Shown here in pieces: positions 11,228-22,289 of a stretch of DNA of 64,000 nucleotides (positions are counted from its first letter, which is position 1; every line of letters starts with the position of its first letter). The position numbers were made by a program, and so were the translations under genes. The stretch covers positions 1 through 64,000 of the forward strand of contig JAESUZ010000353.1 in the NCBI GenBank assembly GCA_017311185.1, written 5' to 3'. This DNA comes from Proteles cristata cristata (taxonomy: Eukaryota > Chordata > Mammalia > Carnivora > Hyaenidae). A model generated the notes under the pieces. That model was not told the origin of the DNA, ran no database searches, and saw only the letters and a program-made list of their open reading frames with translations.

Positions 11228-11431
11228 GGGCACCTGGGTGGCTCAGTCAGTTCAGCCTCTAGCTTCTACTCAGGTCATGATCTCACGGTTCGTGAGTTCG
11301 AGCCCCACATCAGGCTCTCTGCTGACAGCTCAGAGCCTGGAGCCGGTTTCGGATTCTGTGTCTCCCTCTCTCTCTGCCCCTCCCCCACTCATACTCTGTT
11401 TCTGTCTCAATAATTAAAAACATTGAAAAAA
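11228..11431 (+). mobile_element. CAN-SINE, full length
   Basis: Starts GGGGCACCTGGGTGGCTCAG and carries the GCTGACAGCTCAGAGCC form typical of the older felid subfamily. A 17-bp target-site duplication with one mismatch (GAAAGTCTGGATAAATG / GAAAATCTGGATAAATG) lies at 11211-11227 and 11432-11448. Confidence 0.95.
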
Positions 11432-11729
11432 GAAAATCTGGATAAATGGAATTTATAAACAAGAGACTAATGTTTCCATTATTGTTATGGTCCACTACGT
11501 GGTATATACTGAAAACTAAAATTTGCATGTACTTTTTGAATGAGACTATGAAAAGTGACATGCATGCAGTTTTTTAAACTGTTCAGTATGTACATGCAAA
11601 CGCAAGAAATAATGTCCAGTTAATCAAACTGTAGAAATATAGAAAAGTTTAAATATTTTGGTAAGCTGTGAAAGAGTTTTATAAAGAATTATTGTATTGT
11701 TAACTCCATGTAAGGTTTTTTTGAAATCA

Positions 11730-11934
11730 GGAGAGCCTAGGTGGCTCAGTCGGTTTGGCGTCTGATTTCTGCTCAGGTCATGATCTCACCACTTGTGGGT
11801 TCAGCCCCCCGTTGGGGCTCTGTGCTGAAAAGTAGGAGCTTGGAGCCTGCTTTGGATTCTTGGTCTCTCTCGCTCTCTGCCTCTCCCCGGCTCATGCTCT
11901 CTGTTATTCTTTTTCTCTCTCAAAAATAAACGTA
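11730..11934 (+). mobile_element. CAN-SINE, first of a head-to-tail pair
   Basis: Starts GAGAGCCTAGGTGGCTCAG, with CTCAGGTCATGATCTCACC and ends in CTCAAAAATAAACG. The next SINE starts directly after its very short tail, so the two form a tandem dimer. Confidence 0.9.
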
Positions 11935-12150
11935 GGGACAGCTAGGTGGCGCAGGTGGTTTAATGTGGGACTTTCGTTTCGGTTGTAATCTTGCGGTCCA
12001 TGAGTTCCAGCCCAGGATGGGCTCTTTGCTGACAGCTCAGAGCCTGGAGCCTGCTTCAGAGTCTGTGTCTCCCTCTCTCTCTGCCCCTCCCTCTCTTGCA
12101 CTCTGCCTCTCATTCTCAAAAAATAAACATTAAAAATTTTGTAAAAATAA
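11935..12150 (+). mobile_element. CAN-SINE, second of a head-to-tail pair
   Basis: Starts GGGACAGCTAGGTGGCGCAG and carries TTTCGTTTCGGTTGTAATCT, clearly different from its upstream partner, so the pair is not a recent duplication of one copy. The tail contains AATAAACATTAAAAATTTT. No separate duplication lies between the two copies. Confidence 0.9.
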
Positions 12151-12231
12151 ATAAAATAAACATTAAAATAAAAATTATTTCCTTAAAGTCAAATAATGCT
12201 TGCAGAATATTTAATGATCAAATAAATAATC

Positions 12232-12253
12232 TAATGGTAATGGTAATGGTAAT
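12232..12253. repeat. (AATGGT)n minisatellite
   Basis: Nearly four tandem copies of the 6-base unit TAATGG. Confidence 0.85.
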
Positions 12254-12421
12254 ACAGTTTATATTTCTCACTATCACACTGCTAATGAACAAGCTAAATC
12301 TGAATATATAAGGAAAGGAAAAGCTTATATCTGACCAAGCTAGAAAAGTTCAGATATTTAAGTTGGCATTAATATTTTTTACAATATAAATCAACAATAA
12401 AATTCTTATACATTACGCAGG

Positions 12422-12457
12422 AGACCAAACTGCAGACAAAGACCAAACTGCAAACAA
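12422..12457. repeat. 18-bp tandem duplication
   Basis: AGACCAAACTGCAGACAA at 12422-12439 is followed directly by AGACCAAACTGCAAACAA at 12440-12457, one mismatch in 18. Confidence 0.9.
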
Positions 12458-12570
12458 TTTCATTGTAATAAACAGAATTATAAAAACTGACTATGTGTCT
12501 AAAATAAAAAATGAAGAATACTTTGTTGGTACTAATAAATTTTTCAATTCATGATATATTTTTATTTTTA

Positions 12571-12821
12571 ATTATTTTATTTACTCATTTTTTTAGTTAT
12601 TTTTTGAAAATTTTCAATATTTATTTATTTTTGAGAGAGAGAGACAGAGACAGAGTGCAAGCAAGAGAGAGACAGACAGAGAGGGAGACAGACACAGGAT
12701 CTGAAGCAGGCTCCGGACTCTGAGCTGTCAGCATAGAGCCTGACGAGGGGCTCAAACATAAAAACTGTGAGATCATGGCCTGAGATGAAGAGGATGCTTA
12801 ACTGAGTCACCCATGTGCCTC
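12571..12821 (-). mobile_element. CAN-SINE, antisense, long A tail
   Basis: Read in reverse it has the SINE head (GGTGACTCAGTTAAGCATCC region at 12790-12820), the GCTGACAGCTCAGAG block, a GA-rich stretch (CT-rich on its own strand) and an unusually long AT-rich tail at 12571-12630. A target-site duplication of about 25 bp (TCAATTCATGATATATTTTT core) lies at 12544-12570 and 12822-12848. The long duplication and tail mark one clean insertion. Confidence 0.95.
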
Positions 12822-13139
12822 TCAATTCATGATATATTTTTATGTTTAATATTAATAATATTAAGTTGAAACAAGAGTTCGTGAATTTACTTATAAAAAT
12901 ATCTAGTTTTGAAACTGGTATAATTTTGCTTCAAAGTTCAATCTATTCTTCTACATATGATAGACTACTTTTATGAGACTGGAGCAAATATCAAAAAATA
13001 ATTTTATATACTTAATTCAGTTATTGGAAAATATATATCTTTTTGAAACAATGAGTATGTAACTATTTTTTTATATATTTTTATAAAATTTAAATACAGA
13101 TACAGTATTTCTACTGAATGTTTAGTGTTCAAATTAAGA

Positions 13140-13370
13140 AGGACTGTAAGTATAAAATACTTTAAAATTTAGTACGGAATGTAATGTAAAATAACTCAGT
13201 AGCTTTTGTATGGATTATATGCTGAAATTATAATATTTGGATATAATAGGTTAAATAAAATCTATTACTAAAACAAACTGGACCTGATTTTTTAAAACAT
13301 TTTTAATGTAGCTACTAAAAAACGTAAAACTATATGCACAGCTGATATTTCTGCTAGACAGCACTGCCGT
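13140..13370. mobile_element. Ancient DNA-transposon-like repeat fragment
   Basis: Phrases such as GGATATAATAGGTTAAATAAA, TTTAATGTAGCTACTAAAAAA and the end TTTCTGCTAGACAGCACTG follow a common mammalian repeat whose CAGTGCTGTC-like terminus is typical of non-autonomous DNA transposons. The family name is not certain. Related to 8955-9090. Confidence 0.5.
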
Positions 13371-13379
13371 AGGCAACTC

Positions 13380-14374
13380 TGACCCACAAAGAAATTTCAT
13401 ATCTCTGTTTTGGGAAAACAAAGAATTATTGTGAGTGGAAGACTAAGAAAGGCTCACGGATGTCCCTCTGCATTTCTGTTCAATTTGTCTCTAAAAATAA
13501 TGTAACTTCATTTTAAATTCAAACATCATTGTTAGGTCAAAATGCAAATTAAAAGGACACAGCCCTACAGTGAAGAACTTTATAATCTTGTAAAAGGAAG
13601 TACAAAATGACACCCAAACACACGCACATTTGAAAAGAACCAAAAATCATGTCTCTTGACAATGAATTACACTTTGAAAATTAGTTACCTGAAAGAAAAC
13701 CTGATACCTCACCAATATGCCTTTGTTTTTAAAGTTTAGGTTTTTAAGAGTTTGGTCTGTTCTCTCAAGAACAATTTGGGAGCGTGGTTACAAAATAAAT
13801 AGCCTAATTAAGCCCTCACTGTATGTATGCTTTACTAATGTGTTCCCATTTCATAAAAGCAGATGCCTTTCTGAGGAAAGAAAACACAATTAAGGACATA
13901 CCTTCTAACTCAAAGGCGTAAAACTACGGAGACAATATTGTAATAACAAAAATAAAATTGTACTTGTAAATACACATGGGGCCATAAAATGAGGTTTTAA
14001 CACAGTGGGGATTAAGTAGGAGCGCAGTATGAATTGGCACTCTCCTTATTTGCTTCCAAAGATTCCTGCTAGTGTGTCAAAATGTCATTAGACATGAAGT
14101 TTCTCAGGGTTGCATTCTTCCAAATGACTCCAAAGATTAGATATAACTTCTCCTTTTAAAATGTTTTACATACTGTAGGTCAAATATACATTACATATGC
14201 AAAGATTGTATAAAGCCAATGAAGAATTTAAAACATTATAGTCAAAGGGAAGTTTTGATAATAAAACACTCTCTTTAATACTCTGTAAATAACTTCTCTA
14301 TGCCCTACATGTGACTGCTATTGTAGGACACTTGAAAATCCTTCCCTTAGTTTTCCTTTTACTTAAATGATTTA
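13380..14374. other. Non-coding DNA, nothing recognised
   Basis: No repeat or gene assigned; slightly less repetitive than its surroundings and free of SINEs. Confidence 0.5.
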
Positions 14375-14720
14375 TTAATGACTTTTATAGATCACATTGT
14401 ATACTTTGCCTTGTTTTGAACACTTTATGAACAAAATCAAACTATATATATATTTTTTACTTTTGACCCCTTTATTCAAATTTATGTTTATGAGATTCAG
14501 TTACTGTTCTTTAGGTAGTTGTTATTTCATTCATTCTTTTTACTTATGGTACTCCATTGTCAGGTATTAATTTTGTCATTATTGAATATTTAGATTTACT
14601 GAGGAACTTCATTGGCATTCCTTGCCACTTCAATTTAAGTATGGTGTTCAAATGTTTTTATATTGAACTTATTTTTTCTCTGTATTCCCAGCTATGATTA
14701 ATAACGTTTTTCTCAGACTC
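14375..14720 (-). mobile_element. Ancient L1 (L1ME/MD-type) 3' fragment, antisense
   Basis: The plus strand contains GAACACTTTATGAACAAAATC, a TTTACTTTTGACCCCTTTATT block and TTATGTTTATGAGATTCAG, an order typical of the reverse complement of old L1 ORF2 ends. Diverged, with several indels. Confidence 0.55.
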
Positions 14721-15379
14721 ATCAATTTTTTATAAATTAATAAATAATTTTACCATGTGGTGTTATTAAAAAATGAAATGTGGGATTCAAAAGAGACTAT
14801 ACTCAGTAGCTCATAGCCAGTAACTCATAACTTCTCACCAGAAAAAAGCTTTACAATGATGCTGAACGTCTACATTCACAAATTAATAGCAAAATCCAGG
14901 AGAAACTAAAATTATTTAAAGAGAGACGGAGAACATTCTACCAGTGTTTTTAAAAATATCCTAGATTTAATTTATGAAACAAGGTGACCTAAAACAAGAA
15001 GAAAATTCATGTTTTCTTAAATTCTGTCCCTCTTAGAATAAGTGACTGTATCCATGAGCTAATGGAGTATCCTATATTTGTATCTATGGAAATCTGACCT
15101 GTGAAATGGCTGAAGTATTATTTGCTCTCTTGCTTTGCACATACAGATATTCACATAATGTAGTTTTTTAAAATTCCATTAAGCATAAATTGCACCACAG
15201 TATTAATTAGCATAGAAATTAGAGAATTTCTTATAATTAATTAATTCTCTCCACAGATTCTTATTATAAAGATATATGAGAGACTTCTTGTCATTCAAAG
15301 AAGTACTAAGGACTATTTCCCCACAGAATGCATAACCTAACACAGTAATGAAACTCTTATCACAAAACCAGCAATTAAA

Positions 15380-16180
15380 CTCGCAGGTGGAGGAAGAGCC
15401 ACTTCTAGAATGAGGAGGATCTTGGACTCAAATCTTAGTGAAATAGATATAACTGGAAAACAATAATTTAAAAACTGAAGTCTCTGGAAATTTTCCTAAA
15501 GACATAAAACAAATGAATAAACATTTATATATTTGAGATAATCTAGTAAATCTTGTTAAGAACAGTGAGATCTGTGGCACTGGAGCTGCGAGTTGCTCTT
15601 ACTCACCCTCCCCCATAAGTAAGTAGAAGAGAAGCTCCATTCCAAGCAAACGTTGCCAGGAAGATCGACTTACAATATCCCCAGCTCCAGTTCATGGCTA
15701 TGGTATCTCCCTGGGAGGGAAAAGCTGTCAACATTTCTCATCACCCTTCTTCGAGTGTTGGAGAATCTATATTCTTGGTGATTATGCCTGAAAGGTATGA
15801 ATGCCTCTATCTATCTTTATGCCTAATGAGAAGCTGTACCTCAGGCAGGCATGGCAAGCCAAGAATACTGAACGCTTGACTGCCTTCAGCTTAGTTCATT
15901 CATAGGACAGAGGTCCCAAACTTGGGGAAGCCATCTAGGAAGACCAGAGGTTACTACTCTCACCAGCGTTCTGTTTATCAAGTCGAGGTATCAGTATGAG
16001 AGAAGCAGACCACCACTGACATACCCAACTCCAGAGCACTGACTCAAGAGATTTGGCTCAGGGAGAGAGGAAAACTGACTTTAAGTAGAACAGAATGTAG
16101 GAAATTGAAGCCTAAGAGTGCTGTCAGAAACAATGGAGATGTTGGCGGTAAGTAATTAATAGGATTGCTCAATGAAAGCA
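15380..16180 (+). mobile_element. Possible ancient L1 5' region
   Basis: A relatively GC-rich block includes CAGTGAGATCTGTGGCACTGG, AGCAAACGTTGCCAGGAAGA, CTGGGAGGGAAAAGCTG, CTTAGTTCATTCATAGGACA and GTCAGAAACAATGGAGATGTT. These recall the 5' region of very old L1 or HAL1 elements. An L1 3' end of the same orientation lies at 16360, so the two could be the ends of one internally deleted element. A small reading frame (15694-15879) inside it shows no known motif. Confidence 0.4.
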
Positions 16181-16261
16181 AGGAACTAAACTAGGCTATT
16201 AGTTTATCTATTAATATATCTATCTCTAATATAGAGAATAGCCAAATAGATAGCCAAAAGA

Positions 16262-16372
16262 GCCATACAGAAAATACATATATGTAAATACGTATAAATG
16301 TGTGTTTATGTGTATACATTTATGTACATGTATATACATATATAGGTATATACATACACATCACACACAAAA
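16262..16372. repeat. TA/TATG-rich compound microsatellite
   Basis: Runs of ATACATATATG and TATACATATA-type units, ending in a short CACATCACACAC block. It sits just upstream of the L1 3' fragment. Confidence 0.75.
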
Positions 16373-16730
16373 TGAAATATTATTCAGCCATATAAAAGAA
16401 AAAATCCTGATTTTGTGACAACATGGATGGACTGTGAGCACATTATGCATACTGAAATAAATCAGACAGACAAAGACAAATACTGTATGTAGGATAGTAT
16501 TACACTATCCTAGGATCTGAAAAAACCCAACTCATAGAAACAGAGAATAGAATGGTGGTTGCCAGAGGCTATGGATTGGGGAAATGGGGAGACATTGGTT
16601 AAAAGGTTCAAAATTCTAACTATAAGATGAATAGATTCTGGGTATCTAATGCACAGTATAGTAACTGTAATTAATAGTACTGTATTATATATTTAAAAGT
16701 TTTTAAAAGTATACCTTAAAAATTATCACC
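16360..16730 (+). mobile_element. Old L1 (L1MA-like) 3' end
   Basis: Sense-strand landmarks: AAATGAAATATTATTCAGCC, TGTGACAACATGGATGGACT, AAATCAGACAGACAAAGAC, CATAGAAACAGAGAATAGAATGG, GTTGCCAGAGGCTATGG and the terminal TTAATAGTACTGTATTATATA stretch. This order is the end of ORF2 and the 3' UTR of L1MA-type elements. Strongly 5' truncated. Confidence 0.8.
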
Positions 16731-16789
16731 ACATATACACACATACACACACAAATGATAATTATGTGACATGACAGATTTTCAATTTA

Positions 16790-18470
16790 TGTATTTCTCC
16801 CTTGGAAACATTTACTATTATAATCTGAAGATACTACCTTCACCTTTCCTCTGTGTTGGGTCTAGTTCTTCACAGACCTGACAACTGCACACTTTCTTAT
16901 TTTTCCCCTTGCTTTGCTAAATCAAATCTCCTATTAGCTCCTAAGAAATGACTGAGTGCAAGAACATTTTTGAACTCATATGTCAGAAACTATCCCTCTT
17001 TTACCCTGAAATTGGATAAAGTTTGGAGCTTGAAATAGGAATTCTACAGTAGAAATACTTTTTCTTAGAATTTTAAAGGCATAATCCAAATCATCAATCT
17101 TCTAAAATTGCTACTCAGAGAATTGACATGATGTAATTCTGTTTCATTGTATGTGATTATGTTTAACACTCCAGGAAATTTTAGACTCCTTTTTCCTGTA
17201 TTCTTAAACATTGTAAGGATTCTCTTGTCTTTTTTTTTTTTCAAGAAGACAATCAATGCTTTTGAGAAATTCTTGCATTCTAGAAATTTTCCCCAACTAT
17301 TCATTTTTTTGTTCCCTACTTTCATTAACATTAACATAACTTTAACAAGATGTACAAACTAAAAAAATTATTCTCAAATGTTTTGATCCCATTCTACCTA
17401 AATTGTTGGTCTTTTTGTTTTTGTGTGTTTCTTTTAGGAAGATTTCTTTCATTTTATTTTGTAGCACTGCAATTATTGTTATGTTTAATTTGGCTAATAT
17501 ACTTCCCCAAAGATAAGAGTTACCTCTTAGCATTTCTTTTTATCTTGATTATCTTAATAATAGTCTCTTAGATGTCTTTGAAGATAATGATTTCATTTGA
17601 TTGCTTAAGTGTTTATTATGTGTTAATGTGCACACAGTTTAATAAGAAAAATAGTTTTGAATGATACTACGTGACAACAGCAATCTCTAGACTGGGTCAT
17701 TCTATTGTCACTTTAACTAAACAAGAGCTATATTCCCCAGAACTCCCTTCCATGTAGTATCCCAAGTAAAATTTGGTCAAAATAACTACTTTGAGAGTTG
17801 CAAGGCAGACAAAAGGCAGAAGACTGTACTCTCTGAATGTTCACAGTGTTATATCTGCTAACGAATAGATGCAGAAATGCCCAATAGATTCAAGCTTGTC
17901 CTTAATCACCATTATGTGTACAGATCTTCTTGCCAACTAAGCCTGCTGAAAAAGGGTTCTCTTGCTAAACACAAGATACTTCGCCGTTGATCCTCAGATG
18001 CAACAATTTCTTCTAGACCGCTCTTCCAATCCTCCCTTTCTGGCTCTTCTTTGTGATTACATTTTCTGGTCTCAGATAGATTGTTGATATCTTTAATCTT
18101 CCAATTTCCATCTCTCACACGTTCACATCTATAGTTTTTCCCACTGATGTGTAGTCCAATTCATATATTAAATAATTTATTTCATAACTCTTAATAGAGT
18201 CTGTGATAAAATATTTACATACTGCGTATCCTTGCACCAGACCTCACAAGGCAAGTAAATATTTCAACATTGAGTGTGATTTTGTAAAATGTCATTCATT
18301 TATCAGATGAACAATCTGTCTGCTGTCTTTTAATACATGACAGCTCAATCAAATAAACCGTTTTGGGATAATTAACATGTTTTCTATATCTTATTTTGTA
18401 TTTAATGATAATCACATTCGTTTTCAAATAAACAAAATTTGCATTTTTGGAATAAATGTATTTATTGTAT
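16790..18470. other. AT-rich DNA, no element assigned
   Basis: Contains several short reading frames on both strands that overlap each other and carry no recognisable domain. No repeat family is confidently recognised. Confidence 0.5.
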
Positions 18471-18479
18471 TCATACTGA

Positions 18480-18800
18480 CAATTCAGTTTGCTAATATTT
18501 TATGAGTTTTTGCACTTATGTTGATGGGGTATACTTTCCTTTAGTCTTCATATATGTGTAATGTATTAGAGTTATACTGGTCTCAGAATAGAACTAAGAC
18601 TGGTATTAGGTCTTCTTTCAATGTTGATAGTTGTTCTACATGGAGAATGTTTTTAATTAAAATTTTAACACCTATGAGATTACCCACATTTTTTTATGTC
18701 TTCTGTCAGTTTTGATAAGAGTTTTTTTTTTCAAAAATATCCATTTTGTCTGGATTTGGGGACATATTTACATAAATTCCTTTCTGTAATTCTCTTTGTA
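18480..18800 (-). mobile_element. Ancient L1 ORF2 fragment, antisense
   Basis: CAGTTTGCTAATATTTTATGAG, then TTGCACTTATGTTGATGGGG and a TCTTCTTTCAATGTTGATAG block mirror the reverse complement of the L1 reverse transcriptase region. This stretch is normally to the right of, not left of, the 3' UTR now found at 19130, so it belongs to a different insertion. Confidence 0.6.
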
Positions 18801-20454
18801 ATGTAGGAGGGCTTGAAATGGTATCTTATTGTTGGTTTTTCAATTTATGTTTTCAAAGTTGTGAATGACTCTGAAGATTTATCAATTTATTATTCTTTTA
18901 AGAAACAATTTCTGACTGTTGATTTTATCTCCCTTATGTTTGTTTCCAATTTTAGTTTATATATTATTAATTTTTTCTGCTTTCTTTGGTTTTAATAGCA
19001 GTAGTTATTCTATCTTATTGACACAACAGCTTAACATTGTATTTTTATACATTTTTTTCTTTTTTAACATACACAATTAAAGTTATAACTTTCTCTCAAG
19101 CCACTAACTTACCTGTATCCCACACTTCTCTAAGATGAATTTTTAGAGCAGTTTTAGGTTCACTGCAAAACTGAGGGGAAGATACAGATATTTCTCATAT
19201 ACCCACTTGTTCTGACATATTCACGGCTTCTCCTATAATCAACATCCACCACCAGAGTGGTACATTTGTTAAAACTGAGGAAAATCATAATTACCGAAAT
19301 CCACAGTTTACATTATGGATCACTCTTGATGATGTATATTCCATGGGTTTGTGTAAACATATAATACTATGTATTGTCATTATAATACCATACAGACTAT
19401 TTAATTGCTCTAAAAATCCTCTGTGTTCTCCTTATTCAGCTCTCTCCCTTGCAATTACTGATTTTTTTTATCATCTCCATTATTATGCTTTTCCCTGAAT
19501 GTCATATGTTTGGAATGACATGGTATATAACCTTTTTAGATTGACTTCATTTACTAAATAATATTCATCTAAGTTTCCTCCATGACTTTTTGTGGCTTGA
19601 AGTTTCACTTTTTTAGTGAATAATTTCCATTTTCTAGATATACCACAGTTTATTTATCCATTCGCTTACCAGTAGACACTGTGGTTGCTTTAAAGTCTGG
19701 CAATAATGAATAAAGCTGCTCTAAACATGTGTGTGCAAGTTTCTGTGAGACTATAAGTTTTCAACTCCTTTGGGTAAATACCAAGAGGCATGATTGCTGA
19801 GTGGTATGGTAATAGTATATAGTCTGTAATAAACAGCCAAACTGTCTGCCAAAGTAGCTATATCATTTTACATTTCCATCAGCAATGAATAAAAACCCCA
19901 ATTGCTCCACATCCTCATGAGAATTTGGTGCTGTCAGCAGGTTGGATTTTGGCCATTCTAAAAGGTGTACAGTGCTATCTTGTTTTAATTTGCACTTCTT
20001 GACGATATACAATTGGAACATCTTATATGTTTATTTGCCATCTATGTATATCCTGTTGGGTGAGATGTCTACTCAGGCCTTTGGCTCCTTTTCAAATCAA
20101 ATTGCTTTCTTCTTGTTGAGTTTTAAGGGTTCTTTGTATATGTTCGATGACAGCCTTTTATGGATATGTTTTTTACAAATACTTTCTTCTATTCTGTGGC
20201 TTATCTTCTAATTCTCTTGACATTGTCTTTTGCCAAGCAGAATAGTTTAATTTTAATGAAGATCAGCTTATCTATTACTTCTTCGATTTTGCCTTAGATG
20301 TTATATCTAAAAAGTTATCATAATTCTCAAGGTCATCTAGGTCTTCTAGTTTGTCATTTCCTATGAGTTTTATAGTTTGTGTTTTAGATTTAGGTCTGTA
20401 ATCCATTTTTTAAATTTGTCTTTTTCTCTGTAATCCATGTTTAAAAAATTTAAC

Positions 20455-20645
20455 TCTTTTTTTAAGTTTATTTATTTGAGCGGGGAGAGGGCAGGCAAAG
20501 AGAGAGGGAGAGAGAAAATTCCAAGCAGGCTTTATATGCTGACAGGGAGGAGTCCCAGTGGGGCTTGATTCTATGAACCACAAGGTCATGACTTGAGACA
20601 AAATAAAGAGTCAAACCATTAATCAGCCCTGCCCCCCAGGGATCC
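20455..20645 (-). mobile_element. Older CAN-SINE, antisense, inside L1M
   Basis: Reversed head with CTGCCCCCCAGGG at the right end, GGTCATGACTTGAGAC and a GA-rich block (CT-rich on its own strand). It is well diverged. The L1 text TCTGTAATCCAT occurs twice just to the left, at about 20395 and 20428, a small duplication that may relate to the insertion. Confidence 0.8.
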
Positions 20646-20791
20646 CTATAGTCTATTTTGAGTTCATATTTGTGAAGGGTGTAAGGTCTATGTCATGATT
20701 TTTAGTTATTTTGGTATGTGGCTATATAGTTTTTTCAGTATTCCACACATTTCATATGTTCTATACTCATATTCAGTGCCAAAGACTTTCT

Positions 20792-21009
20792 TTTTAAAAA
20801 AGTTTTCTTAATGTTTACTTATTTTAGAGAGACAGAGAGACAGAATGTGAGCTGGGGTGGGGCAGAGAGAGGGAGCCATAGAATCTGAAGCAGGCTCCAG
20901 GCTCTGGGCCGTCAGCACAGAGCCTGATGTGGGGCTTGAACTCAAAAACTGTGAGATCATGACTTAAGCCAGAGTTGGATGCTTAACAGACTGAGCCACC
21001 CAGGCAACC
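20792..21009 (-). mobile_element. CAN-SINE, antisense, inside L1M
   Basis: Clear reversed SINE with GAAGCAGGCTCCAGGCTCTG, GAGCCTGATGTGGGGCTTGA and ACTGAGCCACCCAGG. A 13-bp target-site duplication with one mismatch (CCAAAGACTTTCT / CCAAACACTTTCT) lies at 20779-20791 and 21010-21022. Confidence 0.95.
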
Positions 21010-21233
21010 CCAAACACTTTCTAATTGCCTTTGTGTATTACTTAAGCTTTAACTAATGGACTATATAAAGAACACTGTTAATATTTTCCAAATATTACAT
21101 TTGGAAAATGTTATTTTTTTATTCTATTTGGTATCATCTCTTCTTACCTTGGGTATTAACATAATACAAAGTTGAACTGTAATCCCTGAATGTGCTTGTT
21201 TACTACTAGTTTACATATACTTCAAAAGTGTAG

Positions 21234-21445
21234 GGGAGCCTGGGTGGCCCAGTTAGTTAAACATCCAACTTCTGCTCATGACAAGATCTGTTTTTGAGTT
21301 AGAGTCTTGTGCTGGACTCTGTGCTGGCAGCTCAGAGCCTGGAGCCTGCTTGGGATTCTGTGTCTCCCTTTCTTTCTGCACCACCCCAACTCACACTCTA
21401 TCTCTCTCAAAAATAAATAAACATTAAAAAAAATTAAAAAGAAAA
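21234..21445 (+). mobile_element. CAN-SINE
   Basis: Starts GGGAGCCTGGGTGGCCCAG and has lost part of the region between the A and B boxes. The tail is CTCAAAAATAAATAAACATT followed by A runs. A 10-bp duplication AAAAGTGTAG lies at 21224-21233 and 21446-21455. Confidence 0.9.
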
Positions 21446-21656
21446 AAAAGTGTAGCTACAGAGGGTTCAGTAAGATTTTATAAACTACATGTAGGAAAAG
21501 TTTTTTAGATGATGGATAACTATAGGGTTTTCAACTAAATACACCAAAAGATGCAAAAATTGGCAGAGACTTGTGATCCAGTTAGATATTTTAGTCAAAG
21601 ATGGATTGCCATCAAAATCTGTGTTTAGAGATGACTCACCTTGAAGGACATAGATA

Positions 21657-21865
21657 GTGGGCACCTGGGTGGCTCAGTCGATTGTCTGTCTTCAGCTCTG
21701 GTCATGATCACAGTTTGTGACTTTGAGCCCCCCGTGTTGGGCTCTGAGCTGACAGCTTGGAGCAACTGGAGCCTACTTCAGATTCTCTGTCTCCCTCTCT
21801 CTCTGCCCCTCCCCTGCTCACGCTCTCTCTCTGTCTCTCAAAAATAAATAAACGTTAAAAAAAAA
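21657..21865 (+). mobile_element. CAN-SINE
   Basis: Starts GTGGGCACCTGGGTGGCTCAG, older-subfamily form. Target-site duplication with mismatches (TGAAGGACATAGATA / TGGAAGGTCATAGATA) at 21642-21656 and 21866-21881. Confidence 0.92.
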
Positions 21866-22055
21866 TGGAAGGTCATAGATATCCAGAAGATAGAAATCAT
21901 CTAAAAAGCTGAATATTTTTTAGTGTGAAAGTATATGCTCAGAGGAGATATTCTGATGCTCCTGTATAGAAATTTAAAGACTATCAATAAAGATGTCCTT
22001 GCAGAGCAGTTTCCATGTTTAAGGGGGAGATCTTTCTTAGAAACTAAACATTTTT

Positions 22056-22270
22056 GGGGCACCTGAGTGGCTTAGTCGGTTGGGCGTCCGACTTTAGCTT
22101 AGGTCATGATCTCACGGTTCGTGGGTTCGAGCCCCGCGTCGGGTTCTGTGCTGACTGCCAGCTCAGAGCCTGGAGCCTGTTTCAGTCTGTGACTCCCTCT
22201 CTCTCTGACCCTCCCCTGCTCACACTGTCTCTCTCTGTCTCTCCTAGAAATAAATAAAAATTAAAAAAAA
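22056..22270 (+). mobile_element. SINEC_Fc-type SINE, young subfamily
   Basis: Starts GGGGCACCTGAGTGGCTTAG with the GCTGACTGCCAGCTCAGAG block and TCTCCTAGAAATAAATAAAA tail of the young copies. A perfect 17-bp duplication AGAAACTAAACATTTTT lies at 22039-22055 and 22271-22287, indicating a fairly recent insertion. Confidence 0.95.
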
Positions 22271-22289
22271 AGAAACTAAACATTTTTCT

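Larger units (their letters stand above)
19130..21060 (-). mobile_element. Old L1M 3' half, antisense, host to two SINEs
   Basis: The plus strand reads through a long, collinear L1 3' UTR and ORF2 end in reverse: TTAGAGCAGTTTTAGGTTCA (19144), CACCAGAGTGGTACATTTGT (19251), AAATCCTCTGTGTTCTCC (19413), TTTCAACTCCTTTGGGTAAA (19759), TTGCTCCACATCCTCATGAG (19903), GGTTGGATTTTGGCCATTCT (19940), TTCTTTGTATATG (20130), TTCTCTTGACATTGTCTTTTG (20213) and GTGAAGGGTGTAAGGTC (20672). Two antisense SINEs (20455-20645 and 20792-21009) interrupt it. The small frame at 19942-20211 is only an antisense shadow. Confidence 0.85.

Noticed and set aside
11225..22257. Series of similar 60-70 codon frames (such as 11225, 11741, 21641, 22054) with MGHLGGSV- or MAQSV-like starts
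   Set aside because: They are all translations of the SINE head and CT-rich middle. Similarity between them reflects shared SINE sequence, not a gene family.
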